Of a stretch of DNA of 64,000 bases, positions 36,493 to 46,640 are shown one piece after another. Below the pieces are notes generated by a model. It saw only the letters and a list, made by a program, of their open reading frames with translations. It ran no database searches and was not told the DNA's origin. A program made the translations under genes and the position numbers. Each line of letters starts with the position of its first letter. Within the stretch, counting starts at the first letter, position 1. Origin of the DNA: Paenibacillus sp. FSL A5-0031 (GTDB lineage Bacteria; Bacillota; Bacilli; Paenibacillales; Paenibacillaceae); contig NZ_MRTD01000014.1 of NCBI RefSeq assembly GCF_001956295.1, positions 124,001-188,000 of the forward strand. Direction: 5' to 3'.

Positions 36493-37266
36493 ATGAAAGT
36501 GATATTGTTTACGATTGGTGATTTTCCTATTCGATCATATGGGATTATAGTTATGCTTGCTGTTTTCTTATCAATGGGTGTTGCCCATTATTTAACTAGA
36601 AACACGATCTACCAAAAGCATATTATGAATATGATGTTTTTTGTCATTATTGGGGCACTCATTGGAGCAAGAATTTGGCATGTTTTCTTTTTTCAATGGG
36701 GGTATTATTCGCAAAATATATCTCAGATATTTGCGATTTGGAATGGTGGTATCGCGATTCAAGGTGCATTAATGGGAGGTCTTGCAACTGTTTTCATCTA
36801 TACTCGAGTCTACAAAATCTCATTTTTTGAATTTGCAGATTACTTAGCGCCAGCAGTTATATTTGGTCAAGCAATAGGCAGAATAGCTTGTTTTTTAAAT
36901 GGTGATGCTTATGGATCTCCGACAAATGCAGGTTTTGGAATTGTATATCCTCCAGGTACAATGGCTTTTGATCAATATGGCTCGCAGCCATTGTGGCCAG
37001 CAGAAATATGGGAGGGGCAATGGGATCTTGTTGTTTTTGCCATACTAATTATGATAAGAAACAAGACACTCCCAGTAGGATATCATTTTGTAACGTACAG
37101 CATTATGTACGCAATAGGTCGTTTTTTTCTCGAGTTTTTGAGAGGAGATTCTCCACGATATTCTTTTAATTGGACAGCAGGTCAATGGACTAGTGCGTTT
37201 GTAGTGCTCGGTAGTGCAGCAGCATTGTTGTATTTATTTAATAAAGCAAGAAAAAAAGGGAAATGA
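36493..37266 (+). CDS. lgt: Prolipoprotein diacylglyceryl transferase
   Basis: Lgt transfers diacylglycerol from phosphatidylglycerol to the lipobox Cys of prolipoproteins. About 257 residues, seven hydrophobic helices. Signature region GRIACFLNGDAYGSPT with its conserved Arg and Asn; also GARIWHVFF and GRFFLEFLRGD. The ATG at 36493 has GGAG 8 bases upstream. An accessory copy beside lipoprotein oxidases and YdhK suggests dedicated or boosted lipidation. Confidence 0.92.
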   Translation: MKVILFTIGDFPIRSYGIIVMLAVFLSMGVAHYLTRNTIYQKHIMNMMFFVIIGALIGARIWHVFFFQWGYYSQNISQIFAIWNGGIAIQGALMGGLATVFIYTRVYKISFFEFADYLAPAVIFGQAIGRIACFLNGDAYGSPTNAGFGIVYPPGTMAFDQYGSQPLWPAEIWEGQWDLVVFAILIMIRNKTLPVGYHFVTYSIMYAIGRFFLEFLRGDSPRYSFNWTAGQWTSAFVVLGSAAALLYLFNKARKKGK

Positions 37267-37383
37267 GTATGATTTGGTTTTCTTACCTACAAAACCTATA
37301 TTAAAGAGCTTTATTCTGCAAATTAGTGAATTTAAAGGTAAATAAATAACTTGGATTATATTAAATATTGGGAAGGACCTATC

Positions 37384-38304
37384 ATGAATCGGAAAAAGAA
37401 AATAAGTTCAAAAAATAAGTTATGGCTGTGGGCAGTCCCAATAGCCGTTGTAGTCATTATTGCCGTAATTGTTTCAGTAAATTTTCTTTCAAGAGAGAAC
37501 GACATTACTTTAAAGCATATTCATGGATTAGGATTTACAAATGACGGTACTCAATTGTTAATACCTGCCCATGAAGGGCTTATAAGTTTTTCAGAAGACC
37601 ACTGGAAAGCCTTAAACGGAAAAAAACATGATTATATGGGTTTAAATATGACAGATAACGGGTTTTACAGCAGTGGACACCCAGAATTTGGATCCGGTCT
37701 AAGAAACCCATTAGGTATTGTGAAAAGCAATGACTATGGGGAAAATCTTGAGATTTTAGATCTATATGGGGTCGAAGATTTTCACGGAATGGCAGTTGGT
37801 TATCAAACGCATACGATATATGTAATCAACGCTCAACCAAATGAGAGAATGAGTGAGCCCGGCTTATACGTAACAACGGACGAAACAAAGTCTTGGAGGA
37901 AGAGTGAAATAAATGGTATAAATAGTGCCGTTTCGTCAATCTCTGCGCATCCTACTAACCCTGGGACGGTCGCAGTAGGCACAAGCAGTGGTGTTTTCTT
38001 ATCAAACGATTATGGTGATCAATTTAAAAAGCTTGCTTCAGATCAAGAAGTAACAGCGTTAGCTTTTGGCAAGAATGGGGATTTGTTTATCGGAGGAAGA
38101 GGGACTCTGCAACAGCAGACTGGAAATACATTGAAAAATTTATCTTTAACATCATCAGATTTAGAGAGTGTAATTGTTTATATCGCACAAAACCCACAAA
38201 ATGATAATGAAATTGCCTATGCCACTTCAAATATGGATGTATTTGTGAGCAAGGATTCTGGTTTGAACTGGAATCAGATTACGGAGAAGGGAAGCGCAAT
38301 GTAA
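37384..38304 (+). CDS. F510_1955-type beta-propeller (glycosyl-hydrolase-like) protein
   Basis: A 306-residue membrane-anchored protein (helix at about 13-36), followed by BNR/sialidase-like propeller blades. It contains HIHGLGFTNDGTQLLIPAHEGL, DFHGMAVGYQ, SSISAHPTNPGTVAVGTSSG and VFVSKDSGLNWNQIT (an Asp-box). Family members are annotated as glycosyl hydrolases, but no activity is established, and they recur near metal-resistance genes. ATG at 37384 behind GGAAGGACC. Confidence 0.75.
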   Translation: MNRKKKISSKNKLWLWAVPIAVVVIIAVIVSVNFLSRENDITLKHIHGLGFTNDGTQLLIPAHEGLISFSEDHWKALNGKKHDYMGLNMTDNGFYSSGHPEFGSGLRNPLGIVKSNDYGENLEILDLYGVEDFHGMAVGYQTHTIYVINAQPNERMSEPGLYVTTDETKSWRKSEINGINSAVSSISAHPTNPGTVAVGTSSGVFLSNDYGDQFKKLASDQEVTALAFGKNGDLFIGGRGTLQQQTGNTLKNLSLTSSDLESVIVYIAQNPQNDNEIAYATSNMDVFVSKDSGLNWNQITEKGSAM

Positions 38305-38653
38305 AAAAAAAGAAATTATTCAGCTGTCAAATAAGATGTATAACATGCTGTTTTCAGTCTTGGAATCAATGGATTTGCTCATTTTTTGAAAATAGAGAAT
38401 GAAATTCAATAAATTTCCAGAAGTATTTCGCGGAAAGAGTTTTTTAACAGCAAGTCTAACAATATTACAATGCAGGATAATCTAAAATGAAAACAAAGCA
38501 TGGAGAAAGAACAAGCACAAATCATTTTAATATGGGCTTGTTCTTTCTTTGTCTTTAAATGTAATAATTAAAAAAATTCTTACAAGTCTTACTTTGTTCT
38601 CAAGACATTTGAGCAACCATTCTTCAGATTTTACCTTTATTAATTGAAGGGAG
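38305..38653 (+). other. Intergenic stretch with a terminator
   Basis: No gene. The hairpin AAAGAACAAGC / GCTTGTTCTTT at 38506-38546 with a T-rich end closes the rhodanese-lgt-propeller group. Confidence 0.7.
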
Positions 38654-40186
38654 ATGATCAAGATTCACCAAATACTCAAGAAATGCAGTTTGTTATTCGG
38701 AGTATCAATAATTATATCTATTGTCTTTTTGTGGCCATCAAATGAGGAAAAGACCTATCCCATAGAATATACACAAATCGAACCACTCATGGAAGAAGAA
38801 TCGAATGAAGCTGCTAACTCCAAAGCTCAAGAATCAAATATCAATGAACAAGAAGCCATTATTAAGGAAACTCTTTACGTAGTTGACATCGTTTTTAATG
38901 CAGATCGACGACAACTTACAGGTAAGACCTTAGTTGAGGTATGGAACAGAAAAGAACTTCCAACGGATGAAATTAAATTTCAACTGTATTTAAATGCATT
39001 TAAAGAAGGAAAGGAGGCGCCTGTCCTGGATTCATTTCTATTAAAAACCTATCCAAATGGAATCAAGCCCGGCGGAATAGAAATAAGAAATGTATATGTA
39101 GATGACGAGCTGCAAATTTTCAGTGCGGAAGAAGTTGTTATGGTAGTCAAACTTAATTCAGGATGGGCACCGAAAACGAAAAAGATTATTTCATTTGAAT
39201 GGACGGCGACAATACCTGAGATACACCATCGCGTTGGTGGAAGAAATAGTGACTTTTGGTTTGGGAATGTTATTCCTACACTAGCGGTTTATGATAATGA
39301 TTGGCAAACGAATCAATATGAATTAATTGGTGATCCATTCAACAGTGACATAGCGAACTTTACGGTTAATATAAGCATCCCTGATGATTATCAGATTATA
39401 GCAACAGGTTATGAGGAAGTAGGAGTTCAAGGAGCAGATACTCGGACGATTCGTGTGGTGGCCAATAAGGTTCGCGATTTTACTTTTGCGCTTATAAAGA
39501 ATCCTAAGAAAATCTCATTAATAACAAACTCTGGGGTCCATGTTAATCTCTATTATAAAAAAACCGAGGATTCGACAGCTCAAAAAGCATTGAAACAAGC
39601 GGTAGCGTTTCTTGCTTTTCTTGAGAATAAACTCATAGATTATCCTTATGATGAATTAGATATTGTGGAAAATGAAATGTTTATTACTGGGATGGAGTAT
39701 CCTTCTATGGTCTACATAGATAGTGATCGTTTAAACGATCTTGAAGGAGTTCAGACCGTAATGCACGAAATTGCCCATCAGTGGTTTTATAATTTGCTTG
39801 GTAACGATCAAATTATCGAACCATGGTTAGACGAAGCTTTCTCAACATTTTATACGAGTAGATACTTACAGTCACAGGGACAAATGCATTCGGTTACACA
39901 AGAGTTATTAACCGCTGAGAGAAAAAATAAATCAACAACAATTGGTAGTGTTAAGAACTATACTACTTGGAACAGCTACTGGAAAAGTGTGTATCAACGT
40001 GGTAGTTACATGCTCTTTGATCTTCAGCATTTGATGGGTCAAAACTTATTTGATCAAATGATGAAAACCTATGTGGAAAAATATGCTTATAATACAGTAT
40101 CAACAATCGACTTTCGAGGTATTGTGCGACAATACTATACTATTGAACTGGATTCATTTTGGAATGATTGGTTTAATTCCGAGTAG
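38654..40186 (+). CDS. M1-family aminopeptidase-like membrane protein
   Basis: A 510-residue protein with an N-terminal anchor helix (LLFGVSIIISIVFLWPS) and an outward M1 metallopeptidase domain. Zinc ligands are HEIAHQWFYN followed 18 residues later by the Glu of WLDEAFSTFY. The substrate-binding motif reads TGMEYPSM in place of GxMEN. The start is unusual: GAAGGGAG abuts the ATG with no spacing, while an ATT at 38663 would have normal spacing. The exact start is therefore open. Confidence 0.85.
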   Translation: MIKIHQILKKCSLLFGVSIIISIVFLWPSNEEKTYPIEYTQIEPLMEEESNEAANSKAQESNINEQEAIIKETLYVVDIVFNADRRQLTGKTLVEVWNRKELPTDEIKFQLYLNAFKEGKEAPVLDSFLLKTYPNGIKPGGIEIRNVYVDDELQIFSAEEVVMVVKLNSGWAPKTKKIISFEWTATIPEIHHRVGGRNSDFWFGNVIPTLAVYDNDWQTNQYELIGDPFNSDIANFTVNISIPDDYQIIATGYEEVGVQGADTRTIRVVANKVRDFTFALIKNPKKISLITNSGVHVNLYYKKTEDSTAQKALKQAVAFLAFLENKLIDYPYDELDIVENEMFITGMEYPSMVYIDSDRLNDLEGVQTVMHEIAHQWFYNLLGNDQIIEPWLDEAFSTFYTSRYLQSQGQMHSVTQELLTAERKNKSTTIGSVKNYTTWNSYWKSVYQRGSYMLFDLQHLMGQNLFDQMMKTYVEKYAYNTVSTIDFRGIVRQYYTIELDSFWNDWFNSE

Positions 40187-40189
40187 TAA

Positions 40190-40460
40190 GTATAATTCGA
40201 TTAAAGAAAAGCAGGTGCTGAAGGTTGACGGAACGGGTCAGATTCATCGGGTAGAAGTAGAGGCACTCGTAGAGACACGGATTTGTTTCCTTTCCGAGAT
40301 TGCTGGAAGCTTCTCTGAAGGAAAGATCGTATTGATTCTAAACAAAAGCCGCATTCATGATGCCAAAATCGGTTCTTATCTCTGGAGTATCCGAGGCTGC
40401 AGTAAGTTTTTCTTCCTCTCCCCTGAAAAACCTGATGGAAGGTATCTGGAAATGGGATAG
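40190..40460 (+). pseudogene. IS630-type transposase remnant
   Basis: Contains KVDGTGQIHRVEVEALVE, EGKIVLILNKSRIHDAKIG and FFFLSPEKP. The second block matches the DNARIH catalytic region of IS630 transposases. Both ends are missing. Confidence 0.55.
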
Positions 40461-40984
40461 TGATATCATCAATAATGTTTTTTTACGCTATTTGTATCAC
40501 GTCCGTCTTATATCATTTCCTTTATAATACGTCTTAAGAAGCTCTCAGCAAACTAATGATCGATTGCATGTTCGGTTATTTAAGTACATTTTATATAATT
40601 GTAAATGTTTTTGTAATATCTATATTAACAACATCAACGTATGAATATTTACCATTGTAACTTTTCAGCAATCGTCTTTAATTTAATGAGTGTTGTGATA
40701 CATAGGTTTTGTATCATCCGCTTAATATAAATTTGACACGGATATCGAAGTTGTGACACTTAACAAGAAGATCTACGAGTATCAGTTTTATTTAGGAATG
40801 TTAAGTATTCAATTTTTTTGAATTTTTCCAAGTGTGTTGCGAGAAAAGAATTTTAACCTCTTGGAAAAAATATCACACTAACGATATGAATGTAAAAAAA
40901 ATTTATTGTTTGTGGTTTTCAATAATGCCCTACATGGATAGAATGTTGAATATGAACTATTGAGAATTCGGAGGTGTCATTGAA
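40461..40984. other. Intergenic stretch, nothing recognised
   Basis: AT-rich, with stops in all frames. No perfect CTAC-N5-GTAG site was seen before the ydhK-like gene. Confidence 0.4.
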
Positions 40985-41530
40985 ATGAAAAAAAAACTGA
41001 TTTTTATTGTGCTTGCTGCAACTATTGTTTTAAGTGCATGTGGAAATGACAAAAGTCAGGAGAAGCCTTCAAAGGGTACAGAAATGGACCACAGTTCGCA
41101 TTCGAGTACAGGCCAAATTCCTAAAGAATTAAAGGTTGCAGAGAATCCAATTTATAAAGTCGGAAATGAAGTAATAATCAAAGCTGATCATATGGAAGGT
41201 ATGGATGGTGCTAAAGCAAAGATTGTGGGAGCATTTGTTACAACAGCCTATGCGGTTTCGTATACCCCGACAACCGGTGGTGTACGAGTAACAAATCATA
41301 AATGGATTATTCATGAAGAGATAAAAAAATTCAGTAAAAAGCCTTATGAACCTGGAACGGATGTTATCTTGGAAGCAGAACATATGGCAGGAATGTTAGG
41401 TGCAACTGCTCAAATTGACTCAGCTGAACAAACTACAGTGTACATGATAGATTTCATGCCTACTACTGGTGGGGAGAAAGTCAAAAATCATAAATGGGTA
41501 ATAGAAGAGGAACTATCGGCTGCCAAATGA
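40985..41530 (+). CDS. YdhK-family lipoprotein (two DUF1541 repeats)
   Basis: A 181-residue lipoprotein: lipobox VLSAC, a short His-rich linker (EMDHSSHSS), then two tandem copies of DUF1541. The copies share the pattern D/E-HM-GM-GA and PTTGG-xV-NHKW. YdhK-type proteins commonly lie in copper and arsenic resistance clusters; their biochemical role is not established. Good GGAGGTG site. It is expected outside the membrane and to need Lgt. Confidence 0.88.
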   Translation: MKKKLIFIVLAATIVLSACGNDKSQEKPSKGTEMDHSSHSSTGQIPKELKVAENPIYKVGNEVIIKADHMEGMDGAKAKIVGAFVTTAYAVSYTPTTGGVRVTNHKWIIHEEIKKFSKKPYEPGTDVILEAEHMAGMLGATAQIDSAEQTTVYMIDFMPTTGGEKVKNHKWVIEEELSAAK

Positions 41531-41790
41531 TAAATATTTCGAATATACTCAACAAAAAAAGGGTAATTTCCTATTCATATGCAAATATGGTTTTAGACAT
41601 TACGAAAAACTATAGTTCGTAATGTTAGCTGTAGTCTAGGGCTTTATTTTCAAGTTCTAGACTTCTGCTGCGTTTTTATTTTGATAAGTCTATTTAGGTG
41701 GGCTGTCTTAGAAACTTATAGGAATTTGAAATCATTATACGATTAGCGAAAGCAGGATTTTCATTTAATAACTACTTCTCTTAGACTGAA

Positions 41791-42420
41791 TTATTTAATT
41801 ATAAGAATTACTAAGAATAATATGGATAAATGCACCGGATAAAAACTTCGATAGACCCATTTCGTAATATTCCACGATTGATTCGGAATCGTAATGGAAT
41901 ATGAAATAATAACCGTTCCTATAATACTAAATAATTGATTCCAGTACCCTGGTCCAAATGCGAAAAAAAATAAGAAATTTAAAAACATGTGCAAACCAAC
42001 CATAGTGAGGCCATTAGAATAACGGAGTATGAAAATCAACATAAAACCATATATTCCATAATCCATGGGGACTACGATGGCCATAGTGAATACTCCGATA
42101 ATGATGAGCGTTTTTAGACTGAGATTTGATACTTGATCAATGGCATAAAAGGCAATTAGGGAAATTAAAAGTGTGTATATCACATTTAATTCCCACTGTT
42201 GTAAGGCAAGGGTATAGGGTATTTGAGAGATGCATGCTAACCCAAGAAGCCTCAACATATATTTCTTATGATCACTAGTAAATTTATACCCCTGCACCAA
42301 AAACCAACTATATAGCGGAAACGCGATACGACCGACAAGTCGGAATATTTCTTCTCCAGGGAAAAGGATTAGTCCTATATGGTCAATTAGCATAGTAACC
42401 ATTGCAATTAATTGCATCAT
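41791..42420 (-). CDS. TraX-family membrane protein
   Basis: A 209-residue integral membrane protein with about seven helices. It starts MMQLIAMVTMLIDHIGLILFP and continues RLVGRIAFPLYSWFLVQGY, as in the TraX family (acetyltransferase-like; in F plasmid it acetylates pilin). In Bacillales these genes occur without conjugation genes and the role is unknown. It lies 31 bases after the DUF1405 gene. A piece of this gene is duplicated at 51160. Confidence 0.85.
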   Translation of the reverse strand: MMQLIAMVTMLIDHIGLILFPGEEIFRLVGRIAFPLYSWFLVQGYKFTSDHKKYMLRLLGLACISQIPYTLALQQWELNVIYTLLISLIAFYAIDQVSNLSLKTLIIIGVFTMAIVVPMDYGIYGFMLIFILRYSNGLTMVGLHMFLNFLFFFAFGPGYWNQLFSIIGTVIISYSITIPNQSWNITKWVYRSFYPVHLSILFLVILIIK

Positions 42421-42451
42421 CTGGAAGCTCCCTTCTATTGCATTACCGATA

Positions 42452-43048
42452 CTATTGGGTTAACTTTGAATTGAATCTTTCCTTTTTGATACATAGCAGG
42501 TAAGCCACGAAGATTGAAACAATACTTAACCAAAATGTAAAATAACCAATGGATATTGTGTATTGGTCCAACATATGATATCGAGGCATCATTTTAAACA
42601 AATAATCGATTATATCGTTGTGAATTGTCCATATTGCTACGACAATTAAATGCCAAGCTTTGATCCGATAAAAAGGAGAATATAACATTCCTTGTAGGGC
42701 CATCGCGGCATGGGATGTAATTAACATAATTGCCACCCCTGAAATCTCACCAGTTACGACAAGTACAAGTATATTCATTACAACAGCCCAAATTCCGTAT
42801 TTAATTAGTGTTACAATAGCTAATGCCTCAATTAGTGGCCAATTCTTCTTAAGTAAAAAGGCAATAACCACAAGTGCGAAAAAGAGACTTGCTGTGGGGC
42901 TATCTGGAACAAATATAAGAAATATTGCGGGAGTATCACTCAATTGTTCACCATACCATATATATCCATATATTGTTCCGAAAGCGTTAAGCAGAAGTAC
43001 TAAATATAAAAACCAACGTTTATTTAAGATCTGAAACAAAATTGTCAT
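42452..43048 (-). CDS. DUF1405 membrane protein
   Basis: A 198-residue membrane protein with about six helices, resembling DUF1405 (YpjA-type) proteins: NAFGTIYGYIWYGEQL, LIFVPDSPTASLFFAL, and HNDIIDYLFKMMPRYHML. Function unknown. The perfect operator at 43112 is 64 bases upstream, so the DUF1405-TraX pair probably belongs to the regulon. Confidence 0.8.
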   Translation of the reverse strand: MTILFQILNKRWFLYLVLLLNAFGTIYGYIWYGEQLSDTPAIFLIFVPDSPTASLFFALVVIAFLLKKNWPLIEALAIVTLIKYGIWAVVMNILVLVVTGEISGVAIMLITSHAAMALQGMLYSPFYRIKAWHLIVVAIWTIHNDIIDYLFKMMPRYHMLDQYTISIGYFTFWLSIVSIFVAYLLCIKKERFNSKLTQ

Positions 43049-43111
43049 ATCGAATGTCGTCTCCTATTTATTCGTTTGTAATCAGTATAACATTGACTTT
43101 TTTGATTTAAC

Positions 43112-43126
43112 ACTACAAATTGTAGT
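43112..43126 (-). promoter_or_regulatory. BlaI/CopY-type operator, DUF1405 / merR intergenic region
   Basis: Perfect core ACTAC-AAATT-GTAGT between the divergent DUF1405 gene and the merR remnant. TTGACT at 43093 on the plus strand could be a -35 box, so the direction served is not certain. Confidence 0.7.
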
Positions 43127-43310
43127 ATATTGAAAGATAAATATGAAGCCAGTGATTACCTTTTGAGTTTCGAGAGATAGTTAATTTGTTGAAAGTAAAT
43201 AAAGTAATAGATTAACGAATTGTCATTAAGTTAACTTGTATATTTCTGAAAAAAATTGTATTGATTGTATGTCTAGTACGGGGTCAATATTGATAAGAGG
43301 ATGGAATAGA

Positions 43311-43505
43311 ATGAACGGTTTGACCATAGGTCAAGTGTCAAAAGTGTTTAACGTGAACATTGAAACCATTCAGTACTACGAAAGGCGTGACTTGACTTTG
43401 GAATTTCCTCGCACCAATTCAGGTTGCAGAATGTTTTCTAATCAAGTGGTTCAGAACATTGAGTTTATCAAACGGGCTTAGGATCTCGGCTTTACATTTG
43501 AGTAA
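43311..43505 (+). pseudogene. MerR-type regulator, broken
   Basis: Starts MNGLTIGQVSKVFNVN, then IETIQYYERRDL and VVQNIEFIKRA. A stop (TAG, 43479) follows, then DLGFTFE and another stop before IKDLLKQL. This is the N-terminal HTH of a mercury-type MerR; the metal-binding part is lost. Confidence 0.8.
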
Positions 43506-43574
43506 ATAAAAGATCTTTTAAAGCAGCTAATGGGAATGAAGAATTTCATTCTGAGATGTACACACCCGGTTTCT

Positions 43575-43835
43575 TGAATTCTTTAAGATCAGTGTCCAAT
43601 AATGAAAAAATTGCAATAAGTAAAAGACCTTGCTGGAATCGTGAAGTTGTGAAGTATGACTTCAACAAACAACGAGATAATAACGAATGGGAAGCGAAAG
43701 TAAAAGTATAAGGTGTAAAATCCATTCCAGCGGTTGCGATCAATGGACAATTGGTGGAATGCTACAGCGATGGTGGTTTTAACATCTAAGCATTGAACCA
43801 GCTGGTTTGGGCTAAGGCAACCATCGAAGATTTTC
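43575..43835 (+). pseudogene. Mercury-operon thioredoxin/glutaredoxin-like protein, broken
   Basis: Pieces DFNKQRDNNEWEAKVKV, stop, GVKSIPAVAINGQLVECYS and stop match the C-terminal half of the small thioredoxin-fold proteins encoded next to merR in soil Bacillales. The CxxC motif is not preserved. Confidence 0.55.
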
Positions 43836-44220
43836 ATGGTATCATCTATTACAGTTTTTATAGGTTTTGCGATTAATCAGTTACCTATTACTTAGTGAAC
43901 TCATCATGCTGTTTTTGCGACTCGTTCAATCGAACTTAGCGATTTCAACCGATAATGCAAGTGAATGGGTGTTTATGTTATCGGGTTTTCATTTTCAACT
44001 TGATATTAATGTTAGAGATTTTGGTATTTGGACTCAATAAAGGACTTGATTAAAAAAGAGAAGATTCAGTACAAGTATATGCTCGTATTCTTAATTATAA
44101 ATTTCGTATTAGCCGTTCATACAAATATAGATAAGGAATGATATTATATGGATTGTTACGCACCATCCAATAAGGAGAGACGGAGAAAAAGGTAAAAGTG
44201 TAACCGTGATTACGCTAAAA
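43836..44220. other. Decayed stretch before IS3 element
   Basis: No gene recognised; short hydrophobic frames may be remnants of a mer transport protein, but this is not supported well enough to call. Confidence 0.3.
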
Positions 44221-44314
44221 TGGGACTGACCCCATAACGTGAGACAAATCAAAACACCTTCAAGAAAATGCAACCATGTCGTAAGATATGGAGACAACCT
44301 TGGAGGTGTTTTTA

Positions 44315-44637
44315 CGTTGGCAACAAGAGTAAGTTACCCAGTGGAAACAAAAATGAAAGCCATTGAATTGAGAATAACAGGAGTCCCAGTGAAAGAGGTC
44401 ATGGAGCAACTCAGCATACGAAATAAGACGCAATTGGAAACCTGGATGCGATGGTACCGCAAAGGCGAATTAAACCGCTTGGAGCAGCCTGTAGGCAAAC
44501 AATACAGCTATGGTAAAGGACCTGAGTTTACCTCGGAACTGGAGCAAATAAAGGCGGAGAATCGGTTCTTAAAGCAACAAATAGATGTGCTAAAAAAGTA
44601 CAAGGAAATGGAAAGGAGTTGTCACCAAAAATCATAG
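44315..44637 (+). CDS. IS3-family OrfA
   Basis: A roughly 107-residue HTH protein with leucine-zipper end, start TTG at 44315 behind GGAGGTG (protein begins MATRVSYPVETKMK). HTH: VKEVMEQLSIRNKTQLETWM. The tail (ENRFLKQQIDVLKK) overlaps orfB by 19 bases. The CTAAAAAAG stretch before the overlap is a likely slippery site for the -1 frameshift that makes the OrfAB transposase. Confidence 0.9.
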
Positions 44638-45461
44638 TTGAACTGGTTGAGTTGATTCACGGGGAAGTTACGATCACCAAAGCTTGTGCATGGCTGGGTG
44701 TGCCACGTGCTACCTATTACCGATGGAGAGCAAAAAACGAAACTCGGCCATTGGACAGCATGGTTGAAGAGATTCGAGAACTCTGCACTGAGCATAAATT
44801 CCGTTACGGATACCGAAAGATTACTGCACTGCTTCGAAAAAAGTACAAGATTAATCACAAGCGCGTACAACGAATCATGCAATGTGAGCAGCTTCAATGT
44901 CGAGTCAGAGTAAAGAAACGAAAGCATACAGGGCAGCCTGCTTATGTAGCTGAGTACCTGTTAAAGCGGAAATTTCAAGCTGAAGCACCGATGCATAAAC
45001 TCGTCACGGATATTACGCATTTACCATTCGGCGGAAAAATGATGTACCTATCGAGTATCCTCGATTTATATAACGGAGAGATCGTAGTTAGCAGTCTATC
45101 CGATACGCAAGATACGGACTTTGTACTGGATACACTTAATCAATTGCCAGCTGTGCCTGGTGCGATCCTGCATAGCGATCAGGGCAGCGTCTACACGTCG
45201 CTGGGGTATCAGGAAGCTGTAAAAGGAAAAGGCATTACCATGAGCATGTCCCGCAAGGGAACGCCCGCTGATAATGCCCCCATTGAATCGTTTCATTCCA
45301 CACTAAAGTCTGAAACGTTCTACCTCGAAGGGTTGACCCATACAACGACGGCAATCGTTGAACAGACCGTTCGAGACTACATCACTTTCTATAACGCAAT
45401 TCGTATTCAAATGAAACTAAACAACCAGTCGCCGATTGATTACAGGCGACTGGCCGTTTAA
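44619..45461 (+). CDS. IS3-family OrfB transposase
   Basis: A 280-residue DDE catalytic subunit. Blocks present: HTH-21 region (ELCTEHKFRYGYRKITALLR), first Asp in LVTDITHLPFGG, second Asp in LHSDQGSVYTS, Glu in APIESFHSTLKSE, and the closing YNAIRIQMKLNNQSPIDYR. TTG start with AAAGGAG upstream. No damage is seen, so the element may still move. Confidence 0.93.
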   Translation: MSPKIIVELVELIHGEVTITKACAWLGVPRATYYRWRAKNETRPLDSMVEEIRELCTEHKFRYGYRKITALLRKKYKINHKRVQRIMQCEQLQCRVRVKKRKHTGQPAYVAEYLLKRKFQAEAPMHKLVTDITHLPFGGKMMYLSSILDLYNGEIVVSSLSDTQDTDFVLDTLNQLPAVPGAILHSDQGSVYTSLGYQEAVKGKGITMSMSRKGTPADNAPIESFHSTLKSETFYLEGLTHTTTAIVEQTVRDYITFYNAIRIQMKLNNQSPIDYRRLAV

Positions 45462-45509
45462 ACTTGAAAGGTGTTTTGATCCCTGTCTCATAAATGGGGG
45501 TCAGTCCCA

Positions 45510-45882
45510 ATCATTGCTCCTACCTTCTTTTTTAGAAACTCTTGTGCCGGATAATTCATATTCTTTCTGTTGTATCATGGTTTATTTCTGCGGTACTCGT
45601 TCACAAACATTTGAAGAGAAAGCCCTGAAAGTCCCCGTTTTCCAAAAGAACTCCAAATTGGATGTAGCTGTATGCTATTGCTCTGAATGGACGAGAGAGA
45701 GCCTTGTTCATGAGGCTAGGGATAACCAGCATCCTATTGACCAGATGATGGGTCATGACCTATCGAACCGTTGTGGTTGCGAGGTAAACAATCCTCAAGG
45801 GGCTTGCTGTTTGGGCAATGTTACAGCGTTTGTAAGGAGTTTGGATAGAAATTTTTCATTACAGGGAACTTTACTGCAATAA
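45510..45882 (+). pseudogene. Fe-S metallochaperone (CopZ N-terminal-domain type), 3' fragment
   Basis: The readable part is KVPVFQKNSKLDVAVCYCSEWTR and, further on, CGCEVNNPQGACCLGNVTAFV. It matches the C-terminal half of the iron-sulfur metallochaperone family, also seen at 46786-47251. The 5' half is missing, with the IS3 element directly at its left edge; text at 45515-45600 (LETLVPDNSYSFC) is a partly shifted piece of the same protein. Confidence 0.65.
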
Positions 45883-46146
45883 CTTCAAAGTAGTTAATAT
45901 TATTAGCTGTCTTTTCCCCGCTAAATGTTTGAAGTATACGTTATCTTGGTTGACTGATAAAAAAGCTCGCTAAAAATGGGGGGTAGGTCAGGATTTAATT
46001 CATAAAAACCCATCATAAACGTCGTTAGCACATCCTAAAAAAAATGGTGGGCTAACGACACTCTCTTATGACTTTCCTGCAACATACCTAAAGCGAAATG
46101 GTGGATCCTTAGTGGAACCACCTTTTTGACTACAATGAATAAGTTG

Positions 46147-46344
46147 TTACTTCGCATCCAGTTTAACTTCTGTAAACGAACCGTTAATTTCAGAATCTGA
46201 AGATTCTGTTAAAGTTAATTCTAACTCAGATTTCTCTATAGATTTCATTGCTAATAAATATCCAAATGTCTTGAGTTTAAATGACAATTCAAGAAGTTCT
46301 CTTGATGTCATAGAGTTAAAATCTTTATCATCACTTAACATCAC
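46147..46344 (-). CDS. Small hypothetical protein
   Basis: A 65-residue acidic frame (TSRELLELSFKLKTFGYLLA). Upstream, GTTAAGTGAT is tandemly repeated around the start, and the ribosome binding site is weak. Low confidence that it is expressed. Confidence 0.3.
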   Translation of the reverse strand: MMLSDDKDFNSMTSRELLELSFKLKTFGYLLAMKSIEKSELELTLTESSDSEINGSFTEVKLDAK

Positions 46345-46556
46345 TTAACATCACTCACTTTCGATTAGTTCTATAGATTATGGTATTTCTCGCAAAATGT
46401 GAAGAGTTAATTTAGATAACAGTTTCTTTTACTCCACACTTTTAAAAAAGTTAATTGTGCACCTTATGTACTTTTGGTTCAATTATGTTGTTACTCCACC
46501 AGTCATCATTGTTAAAGCAATGTGCTCACTTTTATTATTTTAATTCAATAATAGAT

Positions 46557-46640
46557 TCTAAACTCTATACAAGTACATCATAAATAGATGATAAAAAATG
46601 AATGATTAAGGAGTGACGTATAAGGCGAAAATTTCATTTA
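46557..46640. repeat. Copy 1 of a diverged repeat shared with 51980-52060
   Basis: ACTCTATACAAGTACATCAT and AATGATTAAGGAGTGACGTA here correspond to ACTCTACACTAATACATCAT and AATGATTAAGGAATGACATA near 51985-52030. The stretch includes the lead-in to the P-type ATPase remnant. Confidence 0.6.

Larger units (their letters stand above)
44221..45509 (+). mobile_element. IS3-family insertion sequence
   Basis: A 1289-bp element with terminal inverted repeats TGGGACTGACCCC (left) and its complement (right), and an internal matching block GAGACA...TCAAAACACC. Both reading frames are intact. I see no flanking duplication, so later rearrangement may have removed it. It sits next to the 3' part of a metallochaperone gene whose 5' part is absent. 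Confidence 0.88.

Noticed and set aside
40930..40950. CTACATGGATAG before the ydhK-like gene as an operator
   Set aside because: Spacing is wrong (four bases) and the right half does not match; ydhK is therefore not listed as a regulon member.
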